Source: Desulfosediminicola flagellatus
GTDB taxonomy: Bacteria > Desulfobacterota > Desulfobulbia > Desulfobulbales > Desulfocapsaceae
NCBI RefSeq assembly: GCF_005116655.2
Contig: NZ_CP050698.1
Span: 1,318,001 to 1,382,000, forward strand
Length of the DNA: 64,000 nt
Reading direction: 5' to 3'
Shown here: positions 26,701 through 36,155 of the stretch, in pieces
Layout of the letters: each line of letters starts with the position of its first letter
Numbering within the stretch: position 1 is the stretch's first letter
Made by a program: the position numbers and the translations under genes
Notes under the pieces: generated by a model
What the model was told of the DNA's origin: nothing
Database searches by the model: none
The model's input: the letters and a program-made list of their open reading frames with translations, nothing else

Positions 26701-28914
26701 CTATCCTAGATGTAACATTGTTCCCACCTGAAAGACGATAACTGCCATGGTAAAAGCAAAGACAGTGTTAAAGACCATTGAAAAAGTGGCCCATTTCCAT
26801 GACGATTCTTTGGCAATACATACAACAGTGACAAAGCACGGCGCATAAAACATGATAAACACGAGGGCAGCAACGGCGACCACTTTGTTCCAGCCTGAGT
26901 CACGCTGTAACCTCTCTCCTAATGATGTAGACTCTTCAACATCCACTTCGCCCATAGAGTAGGCAGTACCAAGGGTCGATACGATAACTTCCTTTGCTGC
27001 AAACCCGCCTACGAGTGCAATATTTGTTCTCCAGTCGAAACCGGCTATCGATGAAACAGACTCAAGAGAGGTGCCTATTCTGCCAGCAAATGAATTTTTC
27101 AGTGTCGCTTCAGCTTCAAGATTGTCAATTTCGAGAAGTTTATTCTGAAGTTTCTGGGCTGCTTCAGATAGTTCTGTTTCACTCTGCTCTAGTTCGGCTG
27201 CAACTTCTGCAGGGTATGCAGCCACTATGTTTTCTCTTGTGTTTTCAAAGGAGGCAAGATCGTGTTGATCCATTCCTGGAAAGGTCATTAATGCCCAGAG
27301 CAGGATGGATATACCAAGAATCACAGTTCCCGCTTTTTTGATATATTGCCAGGTTCGTTCCCAGGTATGAATAAGCAGACCGCGCAAAGTCGGGAAACGA
27401 TACGGTGGTAACTCCATGACAAACGGAGTCGGAGCACCACGCAGAACTGTAGATCTGAGCAATTTCGCAGCAAGTAAAGCGACAACCCAGGCAAGCATCG
27501 TAAAAAGAAACATGTATTGCGCTTGATTATCACTGAAAAAAGCACCGATTAATAATGCAAGAACCGGCAGTTTTGCTCCGCAGTTCATGAAGGGAACGGT
27601 AAGGAGTGTCGCCATACGCTCTTTAGGAGAACGTAAGGTTCTGGTAGCCATAACACCTGGAACAGCACAACCTCCTGCGATGCCGCCTGAAACGATAAAA
27701 GGCATGACAGAAGAGCCGTGAAGACCAAAAATACGGAAGATACGATCCATCATAAAAGCTACTCGTGCCAGGTAGCCTGAATCTTCAAGAATGGCTATTC
27801 CAAAAAACATAAACATAATGAGCGGCACAAAACCAAGCACGCCACCGACGCCATCAATGACACCGGAAATAATCATCGACTTGAGTAACCCTTCCGGTAA
27901 TGTTGATTCAACAACACCGCCAAGCCATCCAAACCCTTCTTCAAGCCATGAAACAGGGAGTTCACTCCAGGAAAATGTGAACTGATATAGCCCGAAAATC
28001 ACTGCGAACATAAAGAGCGGTCCCAGTAACCGGTTAGTGAGGACCTTATCAATTTTATCAGATGTGTATAGACGGTCACTATCAAATTTGTGGGTTACTA
28101 CACCTTGGCGGACAATGGATTTAATATAACCATAGCGATGATCTGCTATAATTGCTTCAGGATAGACATCCAGGGTCTTCTGGGTGTGTTCACTTACCCG
28201 CTCGACAAGTTGCTCGATATCCATAGCGACAGTGCGGCTTGCTTCTCTGCCTATTTGTATAAATTGCTCATCATTTTCGAGGTACTTGATGGCAGTGTAT
28301 CGCGCCGGATAGGTATGGGTGAGGAATTGTGCTTCTTCGATCTTCTGGATAATTGCAGTAATTGTCTCGTCGATGTCATCTCCGTAAGGGATGTCGCGGG
28401 AGCTGAAAACACGCCTTTCGTCGGCAACTTGCAGAGCGGCACTCATAAGCTCGTCTACACCTTTGCCGGAACGGGCGACGATAGGGACGACAGGAATATC
28501 CAGAAGCTGTGCGAGCTTTTCTGCTTTTATCTCCATGCCCCTGTCATTAGCCACATCCATCATGTTCAGTGCGATAACAATAGGTACACCAAGCTCAAGA
28601 AACTGGCAGGTAAGATATAAATTACGTTCAAGGTTTGAAGCGTCTACAATATTAACAACAACCTGTGGCTTTTCATTTACAAGATAATCGCGGGCTACAA
28701 GTTCTTCGGCAGAGTAGGCGGTCATCGAGTAGGTTCCGGGCAGGTCTGTGATAGCTATTTTTCTTCCCTTATGCTCGAGCCGTCCTTCTTTATGATCTAC
28801 GGTGATTCCGGGATAGTTGCCGACATGCTGTCTGGCTCCTGTGAGCTGGTTGAATAAGGTTGTCTTGCCCGCATTAGGATTTCCTGCAAGGGCCATTGTA
28901 ATTTGGCTAGTCAT
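26701..28914 (-). CDS. feoB: Ferrous iron transport protein B
   Basis: GTP-gated Fe2+ permease of the inner membrane, 737 residues. The N-terminal G domain has GNPNAGKTT (11-19), DLPGTYSM (about 57-64) and NMMD (about 117-120), followed by the helical GDI-like domain and two Gate domains. The Cys-containing GGIAGGCAVPGV and CGAKLPVL motifs lie in the membrane part. It is separated from the nearest feoA by 354 nt containing a repeat element. No strong Shine-Dalgarno is visible before the ATG at 28914, and no Fur-like site was found. Confidence 0.96.
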   Translation of the reverse strand: MTSQITMALAGNPNAGKTTLFNQLTGARQHVGNYPGITVDHKEGRLEHKGRKIAITDLPGTYSMTAYSAEELVARDYLVNEKPQVVVNIVDASNLERNLYLTCQFLELGVPIVIALNMMDVANDRGMEIKAEKLAQLLDIPVVPIVARSGKGVDELMSAALQVADERRVFSSRDIPYGDDIDETITAIIQKIEEAQFLTHTYPARYTAIKYLENDEQFIQIGREASRTVAMDIEQLVERVSEHTQKTLDVYPEAIIADHRYGYIKSIVRQGVVTHKFDSDRLYTSDKIDKVLTNRLLGPLFMFAVIFGLYQFTFSWSELPVSWLEEGFGWLGGVVESTLPEGLLKSMIISGVIDGVGGVLGFVPLIMFMFFGIAILEDSGYLARVAFMMDRIFRIFGLHGSSVMPFIVSGGIAGGCAVPGVMATRTLRSPKERMATLLTVPFMNCGAKLPVLALLIGAFFSDNQAQYMFLFTMLAWVVALLAAKLLRSTVLRGAPTPFVMELPPYRFPTLRGLLIHTWERTWQYIKKAGTVILGISILLWALMTFPGMDQHDLASFENTRENIVAAYPAEVAAELEQSETELSEAAQKLQNKLLEIDNLEAEATLKNSFAGRIGTSLESVSSIAGFDWRTNIALVGGFAAKEVIVSTLGTAYSMGEVDVEESTSLGERLQRDSGWNKVVAVAALVFIMFYAPCFVTVVCIAKESSWKWATFSMVFNTVFAFTMAVIVFQVGTMLHLG

Positions 28915-29268
28915 GGTATTCTAGTAAGGTGAAATTGGAATTAAAATACATTAAAATTCGGTCGATACTCCTGGGAGGCTGTCCGACAATAGGGATTTTG
29001 GTCAAAATCGAGAAATGTTCAAAAAATAAGCACAGACATATATTCAATATTTCGAGCATTATTTTTTGAACATTCCAAAGAGTTTGGGCAAAAGGCCATT
29101 GTCGGACACCCTCCCGGCATCCGGTGAACGAACGGATCATGTCAGTTCGGCGCAGGTAACTGGTTCAATTTCTCAAACTTCGATTATGAATAACCAGTTG
29201 TTGGCAGCTAAATTATGCTTCTTTCGGTTGGGAGTACGTCTGATTTTTCAATTTTACGGAGGGATCTG
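28915..29268. other. 354-bp feoA-feoB gap, mostly repeat
   Basis: It contains the palindromic element at 28973-29115 and about 150 bp of unassigned sequence. No gene is seen. In related feo operons feoA and feoB are usually adjacent, so the gap may be due to insertion. Confidence 0.55.
28973..29115. repeat. Dispersed imperfect-palindrome element, copy 2
   Basis: The 143-bp element has 18-bp termini (GGGAGGCTGTCCGACAAT against its inverted match at 29098-29115, 17 of 18). It is inverted relative to the copy at 21871. Shared internal blocks include TTTTGGTCAAAATCGAG and the GCTTATTTT/AATAATGCTCG pair. Confidence 0.75.
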
Positions 29269-29502
29269 TCAGTTGATTTCCACCTGAATGAAATCCGCTT
29301 CGTTATTTCTTAACGTCAATGTGGTATTGAGGACACGAATGGCTACCGGGTCCTGGAGAGGCGCTTTTCCGCAAATAGTGACTTTTGCCCCAGGGATAAG
29401 GCCCATCTCACGAATTCGTCTACCAAGTTCACCGTTTGCTTTTACAGCGGTAATTGAGCCGCTTTCACCTTTCTTCATTTGGCGTAATGCGATTGTCTGC
29501 AT
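29269..29502 (-). CDS. feoA: FeoA-domain protein (feoB-proximal)
   Basis: A 77-residue SH3-like FeoA protein that works with FeoB in ferrous iron uptake. Motifs: LGRRIREMGLIPGAKV (about 26-41), a QDPVAIRV strand and LTLRNNEAD. An AGGAG site precedes the ATG. It is one of three FeoA-type genes in this minus-strand cluster and closely resembles the one at 30377-30607. Confidence 0.93.
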   Translation of the reverse strand: MQTIALRQMKKGESGSITAVKANGELGRRIREMGLIPGAKVTICGKAPLQDPVAIRVLNTTLTLRNNEADFIQVEIN

Positions 29503-29541
29503 TCTCTTCTCCTGTTAGTGGATAAAGTGATACTTCTAAAA

Positions 29542-29706
29542 TTATTTCCTGTCATTACAGTTGGATGTTCCGCAACCGGAACAACTGCAATCACAGGTAG
29601 CATTTGCTTTGGGATCTAAGGCAGTCCGCATTTGTCGAAAGAATCTTCGACCTACGAAAAATGCGCAACAACCTAATATTGACCAGAGGATGATGTTTTC
29701 CCACAT
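29542..29706 (-). CDS. FeoB-associated Cys-rich membrane peptide
   Basis: A 54-residue protein read directly from the minus strand. It begins MWENIILWSILGCC with one transmembrane helix (about residues 5-19), then basic GRRFFRQMR, and ends with a cysteine cluster (CDCSCSGCG and a further Cys). This matches the FeoB-associated Cys-rich membrane protein family often found in feo operons. A weak CAGG ribosome-binding site precedes the ATG. It lies between two feoA genes on the same strand. The probable role is helping iron transfer or FeoB assembly; details are not established. Confidence 0.85.
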   Translation of the reverse strand: MWENIILWSILGCCAFFVGRRFFRQMRTALDPKANATCDCSCSGCGTSNCNDRK

Positions 29707-29761
29707 AGTTTTACCTGTCTCGTAATGTATTAGCGTGCCCTAACTCGAAGGGCAAAATAAT

Positions 29762-29780
29762 AGTCCGACATTGTCGGACT
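29762..29780. promoter_or_regulatory. 19-bp perfect palindrome in the feo cluster
   Basis: AGTCCGACA-T-TGTCGGACT is a perfect 9+1+9 palindrome, 14 nt from the 3' end of the adjacent feoA-like gene. It could be an operator, a small terminator stem, or the fused tips of the dispersed element, whose ends read GTCCGACAAT. Confidence 0.4.
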
Positions 29781-29793
29781 TAATTCGGGCGGA

Positions 29794-30099
29794 TTAGCGT
29801 CCTGCTACAAGAATGTTCTCAGAAATTGTACGATCAAGACAAACTTTCCCGCCATGTATCTTCAGGATGCACTGGCTACCATTTTCCGGGCAAATGAGTT
29901 CAGCTTCAGTTCCAGGGTAAAGCCCCATCGCTGCCATTCTGGCACAGAGTTGACGATCTCCATTAACTTTGCATATTCGTACTTTTCCTGCTCTGTCGAG
30001 TTGCGACAATGGTCGAACCATGTTGCCACATTGATTCCGACAGAAACAGTCTTTAAGTTTTTCAGCAATGCAATTGTATGTCTGTACCATTTTAGTCAA
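29794..30099 (-). CDS. feoA: FeoA-domain protein with Cys-containing N-terminal extension
   Basis: A 101-residue protein. The C-terminal 70 residues form a FeoA/SH3-like domain (CARMAAMGLYPGTEAELICPENG). The N-terminal extension has CIAEKLKDCFCRNQCG, with cysteines that might bind iron or another metal. The start is TTG at 30099, supported by GGAGG 10 nt upstream; the in-frame ATG at 30090 would be 19 nt away. It is more diverged than the other two FeoA copies. Confidence 0.8.
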   Translation of the reverse strand: MTKMVQTYNCIAEKLKDCFCRNQCGNMVRPLSQLDRAGKVRICKVNGDRQLCARMAAMGLYPGTEAELICPENGSQCILKIHGGKVCLDRTISENILVAGR

Positions 30100-30376
30100 A
30101 GTGTATGTGCCTCCAAATAATTTCCTCTTTTAGGTACTACAAACAATCACTGGCGTCAATATAAATATACAAGACATGAAAGATATTTAGGAATGACTAA
30201 AAGTGTGGCTGTGAAGCAGAACTTACATGTAAAAGTGGATAGTAGTTGTCTGGCTGAAGATACTATTTAATCAGCATAAAACTATCAAAAGATTACATGA
30301 AAACTGATAGCTTAAAAGCAGCAATGATATGTGGTTTGGCAGTGCTTCAGATGTAATAGGGGATGTCAGATTACGA

Positions 30377-30607
30377 CTATATTTCGACCAGTATATGGTC
30401 AGCCTCGTTGTTGCGAAGAGTAAGGGTGGAACCCATTACGCGCAGGGCAACCGGATCATTTAAGGGGGCACGACCCTGTATGATTATATCTGTACCGGGG
30501 ACCAGACCCATTTCACGAATTCTACGTCCCAGTTCCCCTCCAACCTTAACGGCTTTAATGGTTCCTGCCTGTTGTTTTTTCATCTGACGCATATTGATTA
30601 CAGACAT
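30377..30607 (-). CDS. feoA: FeoA-domain protein (promoter-proximal)
   Basis: A 76-residue FeoA protein, first gene of the feo cluster. LGRRIREMGLVPGTDI and LTLRNNEADHILVEI are nearly identical to the copy at 29269-29502, suggesting recent duplication. AAGGAG lies 9 nt before the ATG, and a strong sigma70-like promoter is at 30663-30691. It is followed by a 277-nt gap before the next feoA. Confidence 0.92.
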   Translation of the reverse strand: MSVINMRQMKKQQAGTIKAVKVGGELGRRIREMGLVPGTDIIIQGRAPLNDPVALRVMGSTLTLRNNEADHILVEI

Positions 30608-30662
30608 TTTAGATGCTCCTTAATGCTTTAGAGGGATGGTACATGTTTTGCTATGAGTAATC

Positions 30663-30691
30663 TGTATACCTTCGAAGATGAATAGTGTCAA
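30663..30691 (-). promoter_or_regulatory. Sigma70-like promoter of the feo cluster
   Basis: On the minus strand: -35 TTGACA (30686-30691), 17-bp spacer, -10 TATACA (30663-30668). It lies just after the glnS terminator and about 55 nt before the first feoA start. No Fur-box-like palindrome overlaps it. Confidence 0.7.
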
Positions 30692-30696
30692 TCAAC

Positions 30697-30737
30697 AAAA
30701 AAAAGCCCCCTGAGTAAATAGTAACTCAGGGGGCTTT
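30697..30737 (-). terminator. Rho-independent terminator of the gltX-glnS transcript
   Basis: A perfect 14-bp stem (30724-30737 with 30702-30715, 8-nt loop) is followed on the minus strand by a run of T residues. It lies 39 nt after the glnS stop. Confidence 0.88.
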
Positions 30738-30776
30738 GGGAATAATGCCAACAGGCTGACAGATGTACAGATCGGC

Positions 30777-32465
30777 TTATTTCTGCTGTTTAGCCCAGGA
30801 ATCACGCAAGGTGACAATACGATTAAATGCAGGTCTTCCTGGTTTTGAATCAATTGGATCTATGCAGAAATATCCTGTTCTTTCGAACTGAACACGACTA
30901 CCGGGCTCAAATTCTCCAAGGGCAGGTTCTGCTACAGCATTGGTGATAACCACTTTCGACTCGGGATTAAGGTATTCTTTGAAATCTACCTCTTTGTCCG
31001 CATCAGGGTTTTCGTGGTTAAACAGGCGGTCATAGAGTCGAACATCACACTCAATACCTTTGTCGGCGGATACCCAGTGAATGGTTCCTTTGACTTTACG
31101 TCCATCAGGAGCAGAACCACCTTTAGTTTCGGGATCATACGTACAATGGATAGCAGTGACTTCTCCGGTTTCTTCATCTTTATCGTATGAGACACAGGTG
31201 ACGAGGTATCCATAACGGAGTCTCACTTCACGCCCCGGTCCGAGCCGATGAAATTTTCCTGGAGGATTCTCCATGAAATCATGCTTCTCGATATAGAGTT
31301 CTTTGGTGAAAGGGATTTCCCGTGTACCCATTTCAGGATCTTTAGGATGATTTTTACCGCTAACCATTTCCGTCAAATCTTCGGGGTAGTTATCAATAAT
31401 CACTTTAAGCGGATCCAGAACACACATAACGCGTGGAGCTTTAGGATCAAGATCATCTCGAATAGATTTCTCGAGAACACCCATGTCTATCCAGCTTGAT
31501 TTTTTCCCGACACCGATGGTATTGCAAAAATTACGGATTGATTCAGGAGTGTACCCTCTGCGACGAAGCCCGGATATGGTGAGCATTCGTGGATCGTCCC
31601 AGCCATCTACATGATGCTCATTTACCAGTTGCAGGATTTTACGCTTGCTCATGACTGTGTAGGTGAGGTTGAGACGGGCAAACTCAATCTGACGTGGATG
31701 ACACGGTGTTTCAAGTGTATCGAGGACCCAGTCGTAGAGTGGACGATGGTCTTCAAACTCAAGAGTACAGAGCGAATGTGTGATCTCTTCAAGCATATCA
31801 GAGAGGCAGTGAGTGAAATCGTACATCGGATAGATGCACCAGGTGTCACCTGTTCTGTGATGATGGGCCTTGAGGATTCTATAAATTACAGGATCACGCA
31901 TTTTCAGGTTTGGTGAACCCATGTCAATTTTTGCACGGAGCACATGCGAACCCTCATCAAATTCACCCGCTTTCATCTTCTCAAAAAGCTGGAGGTTTTC
32001 TTCTGGTGAGCGGTCGCGATACGGACTGTTTTTACCCGGCTCAGTAAGCGTTCCACGATACTGGCGCATTTCATCAGCGTTAAGGTCGCAGATATATGCA
32101 TTGCCGCCTTTAATAAGTTGGACGGCAAAGTCGTAAAGATTATCAAAATAGTCAGAGGCAAAATGAAGATTTTCTCCCCAATCGTACCCAAGCCAATGTA
32201 CGTCAGTTTTGATAGACTCTACGTATTTGGTTTCTTCTTTACTCGGATTTGTATCATCAAATCGAAGATGACACTTGGTGTTGTTCTCAAGAGCAATACC
32301 AAAGTTCAGGCAGATTGATTTGGCATGGCCAATATGTAAAAAGCCATTAGGCTCAGGTGGAAAGCGGGTTACCGTAGTTTTGTGCTTTCCTGTAGCCAGG
32401 TCGTCAGCAATGATCTGTCGGATAAAATCCAGAGGCTTTTTTTCAAGGGTTTCTTTAGATTCCAT
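30777..32465 (-). CDS. glnS: Glutaminyl-tRNA synthetase
   Basis: Class Ib synthetase, 562 residues, charging tRNA-Gln directly. HIGH is at [10 protein letters not shown] (41-50), the KMSKS-like loop is VMSKRK (about 271-276), and the two-barrel anticodon-binding domain fills the C-terminal 200 residues. It probably shares a transcript with gltX (78-nt gap). Its cognate tRNA-Gln(UUG) is encoded at 37374. Presence of GlnRS suggests the GatCAB transamidation route is not needed for Gln-tRNA, though that cannot be checked here. Confidence 0.97.
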   Translation of the reverse strand: MESKETLEKKPLDFIRQIIADDLATGKHKTTVTRFPPEPNGFLHIGHAKSICLNFGIALENNTKCHLRFDDTNPSKEETKYVESIKTDVHWLGYDWGENLHFASDYFDNLYDFAVQLIKGGNAYICDLNADEMRQYRGTLTEPGKNSPYRDRSPEENLQLFEKMKAGEFDEGSHVLRAKIDMGSPNLKMRDPVIYRILKAHHHRTGDTWCIYPMYDFTHCLSDMLEEITHSLCTLEFEDHRPLYDWVLDTLETPCHPRQIEFARLNLTYTVMSKRKILQLVNEHHVDGWDDPRMLTISGLRRRGYTPESIRNFCNTIGVGKKSSWIDMGVLEKSIRDDLDPKAPRVMCVLDPLKVIIDNYPEDLTEMVSGKNHPKDPEMGTREIPFTKELYIEKHDFMENPPGKFHRLGPGREVRLRYGYLVTCVSYDKDEETGEVTAIHCTYDPETKGGSAPDGRKVKGTIHWVSADKGIECDVRLYDRLFNHENPDADKEVDFKEYLNPESKVVITNAVAEPALGEFEPGSRVQFERTGYFCIDPIDSKPGRPAFNRIVTLRDSWAKQQK

Positions 32466-32543
32466 TTTTTCAATTCAGATTATGGTTGCCTGTATATGTG
32501 GCTGGGTAGAAAATGTACTATTCAACGCAGCGGCACATTAGTA

Positions 32544-34028
32544 TTATTCGGCCGGGTAGAGTTTCTCTATGTTGCGAAGTCGTTGGACAACTTTTTCCTT
32601 ACCGATTGCCATGAGTATATCAAACATTGAAGGGCCTGCCAGCTGTCCGGTAACAACCGTTCGCATACCGTTAATGATAATTCCAGGCTTGATATCAAGT
32701 TCTGTTGCAAGTTCACGGGCTACACGCTCAGCCTCTTCGAGGCTAAAATCGCTGAGTTGCTCATAGCGATCGGCAAGAATTGGGAACCACTCTTTCAGGC
32801 CTTCATGTTTAAGAATGTTTTTCTTTAACGGCTTTTCTTCAACCGAAAAGTCATCACCAAAATAGGCCCGGCCAAGGCTGGTAAAATCCTTGAGAGTATG
32901 AAAACGATCACGAATCATATCAAGAGTGTTATGGTACCAGTCGGCTTTGTCACCTTCATATGCATCGTCCCAGAGACCTTCAGCCTGCAACTCGGATTTC
33001 ACGAGAGTGCCTAATTCACGAATATCCATTGAGCGAAGATAATGCTCGTTTATGGAGATGGCTTTGGGGTCAGTAAAGAACTTTGGATCGTCTTTCTTAA
33101 AATTAAAAATAGAGCTGGATTTATTGATACGTTCAAGGGTGAACGCTTCAATAAGTTCTTCTTTTGAGTAGATCTCCCGGTCATTGCCTTCAGACCAGCC
33201 CAAGAGAACAAGAAAGTTGTTAAAAGCCCAGGGCAGAAAGCCGTGATCGCGATAGAATTGTACTGCGACTATCTCACCGTGACTTCGCTTGGAAATTTTT
33301 GCTTTCTTGGTGTCGAGTGTAAGCGGCATATGAGCAAAAACAGGTACCGGTGCTCCAAGTGCTTCGTAAAGGAGTATTTGCCGAATGGTATTTGTCATAT
33401 GGTCCTGCCCACGGATTATATGACTGATGCGATCCCGGATATCATCGACAACGTTGCAGAGCAGATAGAGTGGTAAACCGTTTGATCTAACAATGACAAA
33501 GTCGTCTATTTCCTTAATATTGCACTGGATACGACCGAGAATTTTGTCGTCATATCCAATCATACGATCCCCGTCAGGAACCTTGAAACGAATAACGTAA
33601 GGGATACCTTCAGCTTCTTTTTGCGCAACTTCTTCAGTGCTTAGGTTGGTACATGTACGATCGTAGCCTAAAGCCTGTTTGGCAGCGAGAGCAGCTTCCC
33701 GTTTCGCGTCGAGTGTCTCTTTGGTACAAAAACATTTGTACGCTTTGCCTTCTTTCAGGAGTTTCTCGGCTGCAGCTTTATGGTCACTGCTGAAATCAGT
33801 TTGAAAGTATGGTCCTTCATCAAAGTCTATACCAAGCCATTCAAGCCCATCAACGATTCCCTGAATGGATTCCTTGGTTGAACGTTCAGTATCAGTATCT
33901 TCTATTCGCAGGATAAGCTTTCCACCATTCTTTTTGGCGTATAACCAGTTGTACAAGGCGGTTCTGGCTCCACCAATATGCAGGTAACCGGTTGGGCTGG
34001 GTGGAAATCGTAATCGTGTCTCTGTCAT
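32544..34028 (-). CDS. gltX: Glutamyl-tRNA synthetase
   Basis: Class Ib synthetase, 494 residues from ATG 34028, with HIGG in SPTGYLHIGGAR (about 11-22), the YKCFCTKE segment near residue 105 and KMSKS-like KISKRSHGE near 244. The start at 34028 is chosen because AGGAG lies 9 nt upstream; an in-frame TTG at 34064 would add 12 unconserved residues. The C-terminal anticodon-binding helical domain is present. First gene of the gltX-glnS pair. Confidence 0.97.
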   Translation of the reverse strand: MTETRLRFPPSPTGYLHIGGARTALYNWLYAKKNGGKLILRIEDTDTERSTKESIQGIVDGLEWLGIDFDEGPYFQTDFSSDHKAAAEKLLKEGKAYKCFCTKETLDAKREAALAAKQALGYDRTCTNLSTEEVAQKEAEGIPYVIRFKVPDGDRMIGYDDKILGRIQCNIKEIDDFVIVRSNGLPLYLLCNVVDDIRDRISHIIRGQDHMTNTIRQILLYEALGAPVPVFAHMPLTLDTKKAKISKRSHGEIVAVQFYRDHGFLPWAFNNFLVLLGWSEGNDREIYSKEELIEAFTLERINKSSSIFNFKKDDPKFFTDPKAISINEHYLRSMDIRELGTLVKSELQAEGLWDDAYEGDKADWYHNTLDMIRDRFHTLKDFTSLGRAYFGDDFSVEEKPLKKNILKHEGLKEWFPILADRYEQLSDFSLEEAERVARELATELDIKPGIIINGMRTVVTGQLAGPSMFDILMAIGKEKVVQRLRNIEKLYPAE

Positions 34029-34511
34029 GGGAGGCTGCTCCTGTTCGTTAATTCTGTAACTCAATTATCTATGTGTGTATCAGTAAATTTACGAGATAGT
34101 GGTAAGCACTATTTAACTGCGGTGCATCTTTTCTGCTGCGAAATTTCAGGGCAGGAAAAGAATTGCAAGGGATGGCCTTAAAGCATCGGATGATTCAATG
34201 TGCTCATCCCGAACAACGTGCATGCTATATATACTTAATAAGATCAATGTTCAATAGCATTGAGCTGTTTTGGATTGCTGTATTTATACGACAGATGGTA
34301 CAGGCCATGGAGTTAGCGTATAAGTGTTCCTGCCTTTTTTGTTGTTCTCAAAGGGGGAACCCAGTATATTTTTAAGATTTATCGATAAGTACAGCTGTTT
34401 TTCAGAGAGGTCGCGACAGGCACTAGTGGTCGCGTAAATTTTAATGGTTGCGGAGAATCTCAGGTTCTATCGTGATTGTATTTACGTGCAGGCGAGAGCA
34501 AAGGAGTCGAG
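34029..34511. other. 483-bp divergent gap between gltX and serA
   Basis: No gene is supported; a 70-codon frame at 34163-34375 lacks a ribosome-binding site and any recognisable pattern. A 6-bp hairpin (34412-34417 with 34429-34434) followed by AT-rich sequence lies about 80 nt before serA. Promoters for both genes must lie here, but none stands out. Confidence 0.5.
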
Positions 34512-36104
34512 ATGAGAGTACTGGTCAGTGATAATTTATCCCCGGTTGGTGTGAAAGTCCTTGAAGAAGCAGGTCTTGTAGTTGACGTTAATACCGGTCT
34601 GGAACCGGCAGAATTAAAGAAGATTATCGGTGCATACGATGGTCTTGTAATACGAAGTGCAACAAAAGTTACAGCTGATCTCCTTGAAGCTGCTGATAAA
34701 CTGAAAGTTATAGGCCGAGCAGGAATCGGTCTTGATAATGTTGATATTCCTGCAGCCAGTGAGCGTGGAATTGTGGTGATGAACGCTCCCGACGGCAACG
34801 CTGTGACTACCGCTGAACATGCAATTTCAATGATGCTGGCGTTGTCGAGGAACATCCCGCAGGCTACGGCTTCGATGAAAGCTGGAAAGTGGGAAAAGAA
34901 AAAATTCATGGGCCGGGAGGTGACAGGTAAGACTCTTGGCATTATTGGTATAGGACGTATCGGCTCTATCGCTGCGAGTCGGGCACAGGGACTCAGGATG
35001 AAAACCATCGCCTATGATCCGCACATGCCTGTAGAGATGGCTGAGAAGATAGGGATTGAACTGGTCAGTCTTGAGGACCTTGCGAAAAGATCAGACTACA
35101 TTACTGTGCATGTCCCGAAAACCAAGGAGACTGCTAACCTGATCTCGCATGAATTCTTTGCCAATATGAAGAACGATGCGATGTTCATTGATTGTGCCCG
35201 TGGTGGTGTGTGTGATGAAAAGGCACTGTTTCATGCACTTACAGACCAGGTAATTGGCGGCGCAGCCCTTGATGTTTTTGCCACTGAACCGACAAGCCAC
35301 GAAAATTGCCCACTGCTGAATCTGGATAATTTTATTTGTACACCTCATCTGGGTGCTTCAACCAGTGAAGCGCAGGAAGGTGTGGCGCTTATTATTGCAG
35401 AACAGGTCAGCGATTATCTCTTACGTGGTTCAGTGACCAATGCTGTAAATGTTCCTTCTGTAAGTAGTGAGGTTCTCGCTCAGGTAGGACCTTTTATAAC
35501 TCTTGGAGAAATGCTTGGCTCAATGCACATGCAAATATCTAAAGGGGGGATCAAGGAAATCAACGTGGAATTCAGTGGTGAACTTGCGGATATGAACACC
35601 AGTCCGGTCACCGTTGCTTTCCTTAGAGGGTTGTTTACCCCGATCTTAAAAGATGCAGTAAATTATGTGAATGCTCCTGTCATTGCAAGAGACAGGGGGA
35701 TTCGGGTAGTTGAGTCGAAAACAGATCAGGCAGGTGATTTTACCAATGCACTTTCAGTAAAGGTTACAACCAGCGAAGGTGAAAATACTCTTGTCGGTAC
35801 GGTCTTTGGCAAAAAGGAACCGAGGTTGGTGAGGTTGAATTCCTTCCGGCTTGAAGCACAGCCAACCGGTCCTATGTTGCTTGTATTTAACAAAGATGTT
35901 CCGGGGGTTATCGGTGCTTTAGGTACAGTACTCGGTGAATCAGGAGTAAATATCTCAAGAATGACAGTTGGCAGGGAAGAGGAGAGTAATCAGAATATAA
36001 TTCTCCTCAGCACCGACCAGCTTATATCGAAAGAACTTCTAACTACTGTGCAATCTTTAAAGCATATTAGTGCCGCTCAGGGGTTGGATTTGAATGGTTT
36101 TTAA
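34512..36104 (+). CDS. serA: D-3-phosphoglycerate dehydrogenase
   Basis: First enzyme of serine synthesis, oxidising 3-phosphoglycerate with NAD. The 530-residue long form has the substrate domain, the NAD-binding GIGRIGSIA (about 146-154), the catalytic region with Arg in DCARGG and His in CTPHLGAS (about 279), then an ASB domain and a C-terminal ACT domain (KDVPGVIGALG...VNISRM), which usually gives serine feedback. ATG 34512 is preferred since AAAGGAG lies 6 nt upstream. Confidence 0.97.
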   Translation: MRVLVSDNLSPVGVKVLEEAGLVVDVNTGLEPAELKKIIGAYDGLVIRSATKVTADLLEAADKLKVIGRAGIGLDNVDIPAASERGIVVMNAPDGNAVTTAEHAISMMLALSRNIPQATASMKAGKWEKKKFMGREVTGKTLGIIGIGRIGSIAASRAQGLRMKTIAYDPHMPVEMAEKIGIELVSLEDLAKRSDYITVHVPKTKETANLISHEFFANMKNDAMFIDCARGGVCDEKALFHALTDQVIGGAALDVFATEPTSHENCPLLNLDNFICTPHLGASTSEAQEGVALIIAEQVSDYLLRGSVTNAVNVPSVSSEVLAQVGPFITLGEMLGSMHMQISKGGIKEINVEFSGELADMNTSPVTVAFLRGLFTPILKDAVNYVNAPVIARDRGIRVVESKTDQAGDFTNALSVKVTTSEGENTLVGTVFGKKEPRLVRLNSFRLEAQPTGPMLLVFNKDVPGVIGALGTVLGESGVNISRMTVGREEESNQNIILLSTDQLISKELLTTVQSLKHISAAQGLDLNGF

Positions 36105-36155
36105 CTCTGCGGTAGCAGGGGCAATGATAGCGATTTAAATAAAAAGGGATAGAAC

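Noticed and set aside
30100-30376. Fur box or iron riboswitch in the feo gaps
   Set aside because: No GATAAT-type repeats and no conserved riboswitch core were recognised.
34163-34375. 70-codon open frame between gltX and serA
   Set aside because: No ribosome-binding site, odd composition and no domain; treated as chance.
34029-34511. Serine- or glycine-type riboswitch before serA
   Set aside because: Only a weak 6-bp hairpin is visible; no known aptamer core.
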